DNA from: an uncultured Lachnospiraceae bacterium
GTDB taxonomy: Bacteria > Bacillota > Clostridia > Lachnospirales > Lachnospiraceae
Reading direction: 5' to 3'
DNA: 64,000 nucleotides
NCBI GenBank assembly: GCA_948470335.1
Contig: CAOKOL010000012.1
Span: 16,656-80,655, forward strand
Shown here: in pieces, positions 61,550 through 64,000 of the stretch
Layout of the letters: each line of letters begins with the position of its first letter
Numbering within the stretch: the stretch's first letter is position 1
Notes under the pieces: model-generated
Database searches by the model: none
The model's input: the letters and a program-made list of their open reading frames with translations, nothing else
What the model was told of the DNA's origin: nothing
Made by a program: the position numbers and the translations under genes

Positions 61550-63316
61550 ATGGATATTTTTAACCTACTTGCGCTGATCGGGGGATTAAGTCTGTTTTTG
61601 TTCGGCATGAATATTATGGGGCAGGCGCTGGAGCGGCGTGCGGGAGGAAATCTTCGGCCGCTGCTTGGCAGACTCACCACCAACAAAGCCGCCGGCCTTC
61701 TGACAGGACTTGGCATCACGGCGGTGATCCAGAGTTCTTCGGCGGCGACGGTTATGGTGGTGGGGTTTGTAAATTCCGGTCTTATGACTCTTTCACAGGC
61801 TGTCAATGTAATTATGGGAGCCAATATCGGTACGACTGTGACGGCATGGGTTCTGAGCCTTGCGGGAATAGACAGCGGAAATCTGTTCGTCAATCTTTTA
61901 AAGCCCTCCTCCTTTACGCCGGTTCTGGCGGCGGTCGGCATTGTATTTTATATGTTTTGCAAAAATGATAAAAAAAGAGATACCGGTATGATTTTGCTGG
62001 GGTTTGCCACGCTGATGTACGGCATGGAGGCCATGTCGGGCGCCGTTTCCGGGCTTCGGGATATTCCTGCGTTCCGGAACCTTTTTCTGATGTTTCGAAA
62101 CCCGGTTTTAGGGGTGCTGGCAGGAACGGTTCTTACGGCCGTTATTCAGTCCAGCTCAGCTTCGGTGGGCATTTTGCAGGCGCTGGCCGTTACCGGGCAG
62201 GTGTCTTACGGTGCGGCGGTTCCAATTATTATGGGGCAGAATATCGGTACCTGCGTGACAGCCATGCTCTCCTCAATCGGAGCCAATAAAAACGCCAAAC
62301 GGGCCGCCGTGGTGCATTTATCCTTTAACGTAGCCGGAACACTGGTCTGGTTAACGGTATTCTGTCTGGTCAAAGCAATCTGGAATCCGGATTTCCTGAA
62401 CGGAGCTGCCTCTCTGTTTGGCATAGCCGTGGCCCATTCTATTTTCAATCTGTTATGTACGGTTTTACTGCTGCCACTGTCCGGTCTTCTGGTAAATCTG
62501 GTAAACCGGCTGATTCCTGATGCGGACCGGCCGGAAATTCAGCCGGAGCTGGATGAGCGTCTGCTTGCCGCGCCTTCTATCGCTTTGGAGCGCTGTTATG
62601 AAGTGACGGCGGATATGGCAAGGACCGCCGTATCCGCTTTAAGAGAGAGTCTGGCCTGTCTGAGCGGATATTCTCCGGAACTTGCAAGGTCCGTCCGTGA
62701 AAAAGAGGAAAAGACGGATCGTTATGAGGATATTCTGGGAACCTATCTCGTAAAATTAAGCGCAAGACAGATCAGCGGTTCCGACAGTGCGGAAGCGGCG
62801 AAGCTTTTGAAACTGATCGGAGATTTTGAACGGATCTCCGATCATGCGGTGAATCTTTTGGAGTCGGCAGAGGAAATGCGGGGCAGAGCGCTGGTGTTTA
62901 CGGAGGCGGCGCTGTCGGAACTGAAAGTCATTGTCGCCGCGGTTAATGAAATTATGGAATTGTCCCTTGCCTCTTTTCTGTCCGGCGATCTGAAAGCCGC
63001 TTCTATGGTGGAACCGCTGGAACAGGTGATCGATCATTTGAAGGAACAGATGCGTATGCGCCATATTCTCCGGCTGCAGCAGGGGACCTGCTCCATCGGT
63101 GCGGGCTTTGTGTGGTCGGATCTGCTGACCGATCTGGAACGCACTGCCGATCACTGCTCCAATATTGCCGGATGCGTGATTGATATGGAGCAGAACAATA
63201 TGAATATCCATGAATCCCTCCGCAGCGTCAGAAATGACAGCGAGGACTTTCAGCGGCAGTTCAGAGCCTACGCCGCAAAATATTCTATTACGGGAACTGC
63301 CGAAAGCAGAGGGTGA
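61550..63316 (+). CDS. Na/Pi cotransporter family protein with PhoU domain
   Basis: Membrane protein of 588 aa. It has two inverted Na/Pi cotransport repeats, each with the QSSSA motif (TAVIQSSSAATVM near residue 60 and TAVIQSSSASVGI near 200), in about nine helices. A C-terminal PhoU-like four-helix domain starts near residue 345 (LIGDFERISDHAVNL, LLTDLERTADHCSNI). It probably imports phosphate with sodium, or exports/regulates it. The ATG at 61550 with GAGGAAGGG upstream is preferred to one at 61487. Confidence 0.92.
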   Translation: MDIFNLLALIGGLSLFLFGMNIMGQALERRAGGNLRPLLGRLTTNKAAGLLTGLGITAVIQSSSAATVMVVGFVNSGLMTLSQAVNVIMGANIGTTVTAWVLSLAGIDSGNLFVNLLKPSSFTPVLAAVGIVFYMFCKNDKKRDTGMILLGFATLMYGMEAMSGAVSGLRDIPAFRNLFLMFRNPVLGVLAGTVLTAVIQSSSASVGILQALAVTGQVSYGAAVPIIMGQNIGTCVTAMLSSIGANKNAKRAAVVHLSFNVAGTLVWLTVFCLVKAIWNPDFLNGAASLFGIAVAHSIFNLLCTVLLLPLSGLLVNLVNRLIPDADRPEIQPELDERLLAAPSIALERCYEVTADMARTAVSALRESLACLSGYSPELARSVREKEEKTDRYEDILGTYLVKLSARQISGSDSAEAAKLLKLIGDFERISDHAVNLLESAEEMRGRALVFTEAALSELKVIVAAVNEIMELSLASFLSGDLKAASMVEPLEQVIDHLKEQMRMRHILRLQQGTCSIGAGFVWSDLLTDLERTADHCSNIAGCVIDMEQNNMNIHESLRSVRNDSEDFQRQFRAYAAKYSITGTAESRG

Positions 63317-63503
63317 TTCGGCAGGAGGGTCTATATGGCCACACCGGCAAAACAGGCATTTCCGGCATGTTCCCGGACCGTAACCGCGCCGGGAAAGCCG
63401 GATTTTCAGCCGTATCAGCGGGAAAAAGAGACATATGTCGTATGGTTCCGGCGGTTTCTATCGAAGGATGAAAAAATAAAAATAAAAAAGTCGAAAAAAA
63501 GTG

Positions 63504-63532
63504 TTGACAGGAAGATAAAGCTGTGGTATTCT
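63504..63532 (+). promoter_or_regulatory. rRNA operon promoter
   Basis: TTGACA (63504-63509), 17 bases, TATTCT (63527-63532). Transcription would begin near 63539, followed by a leader with the AACCTTGATAATTGAACAG stretch typical of clostridial rRNA leaders. Confidence 0.85.
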
Positions 63533-63705
63533 ATATGAGCTGCCGGGGGGAACACCTAAGACAGCAAAGAGAAATGAAAGAGAACCTTGATAATTGAACA
63601 GTATAACCAACCCTGAAAAGATTCTTTAAAAAGATTTTATTTTCAGAACGAAAACCAAGTAAAACGGAAAAGATTAGCTAACGTTAATCATGACCGGACA
63701 AACCA

Positions 63706-64000
<295 letters not shown>

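Noticed and set aside
63335..63538. 67-codon plus-strand frame before the 16S gene
   Set aside because: It runs through the consensus rRNA promoter and its A-rich upstream region and has the composition of non-coding DNA.

Overview
The window looks like chromosomal DNA from an anaerobic, low-to-mid GC Firmicute, most likely an acetogenic member of the Lachnospiraceae (Clostridium cluster XIVa). The basis is the 5' end of a 16S rRNA gene at the right edge, a six-gene Rnf complex, a CODH/acetyl-CoA synthase cluster, and typical Firmicute housekeeping neighbours (scpA-scpB-proC, dacA, topB, mutY). Genus is not resolvable from about 295 bases of 16S.

Layout. 0-6 kb: a response regulator and histidine kinase, then an ABC exporter (ATPase plus FtsX-type permease), a DUF3786 protein and a small unknown gene. 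6-7.5 kb: AT-rich, decayed DNA with remnants of a ParA ATPase, an Rpn/PD-(D/E)XK transposase-associated nuclease and small regulator-like genes, bounded on the left by a 14-bp inverted repeat. 7.5-10 kb: a leucine-rich-repeat protein, a PEBP-family protein and an orphan Phd/YefM antitoxin. 10-24.6 kb: three large paralogous membrane glycosyltransferase-like proteins with C-terminal discoidin-like domains, interleaved with an M24 aminopeptidase, mutY, topB and a MATE exporter. 24.8-29.8 kb: a DacA-type carboxypeptidase, then a pair read as murL-murD2, the alternative route to D-glutamate in peptidoglycan. 29.9-37.7 kb: an AAA/PD-(D/E)XK protein, an ECF sigma/anti-sigma pair, an unknown protein, a metallophosphoesterase whose promoter abuts its start codon, and scpA-scpB-proC. 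37.8-44.9 kb: a NusG-II protein, a Gx transporter, rnfCDGEAB and a nitroreductase.

45-57.5 kb is the core of the Wood-Ljungdahl carbonyl branch: a CooC-type ATPase, acsA (CODH), a second CooC, acsB (ACS), acsD and acsC (corrinoid iron-sulfur protein), acsE (methyltransferase), acsV (corrinoid activation) and a DUF3786 protein. Facing away from it, on the minus strand at 45.1-45.5 kb, is a complete cobalamin riboswitch with its own consensus promoter and intrinsic terminator but no credible gene in between. This may be a B12-controlled small RNA beside a B12-dependent pathway. After the acs genes come a PP2C/SpoIIE-like phosphatase and a sensory-type [FeFe] hydrogenase with a PAS domain, then a Na/Pi cotransporter and an rRNA promoter with the start of 16S.

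Together the right half encodes CO2 fixation to acetyl-CoA, ferredoxin-driven ion pumping by Rnf, and what looks like H2 sensing. Less expected observations are the orphan riboswitch, a two-copy structured leader element placed exactly 22 nt before two unrelated genes, the murL-murD2 pair, hairpins in most acs intergenic gaps, and a possible extra Cys motif on RnfE. All calls come from reading the sequence; no database search was possible.
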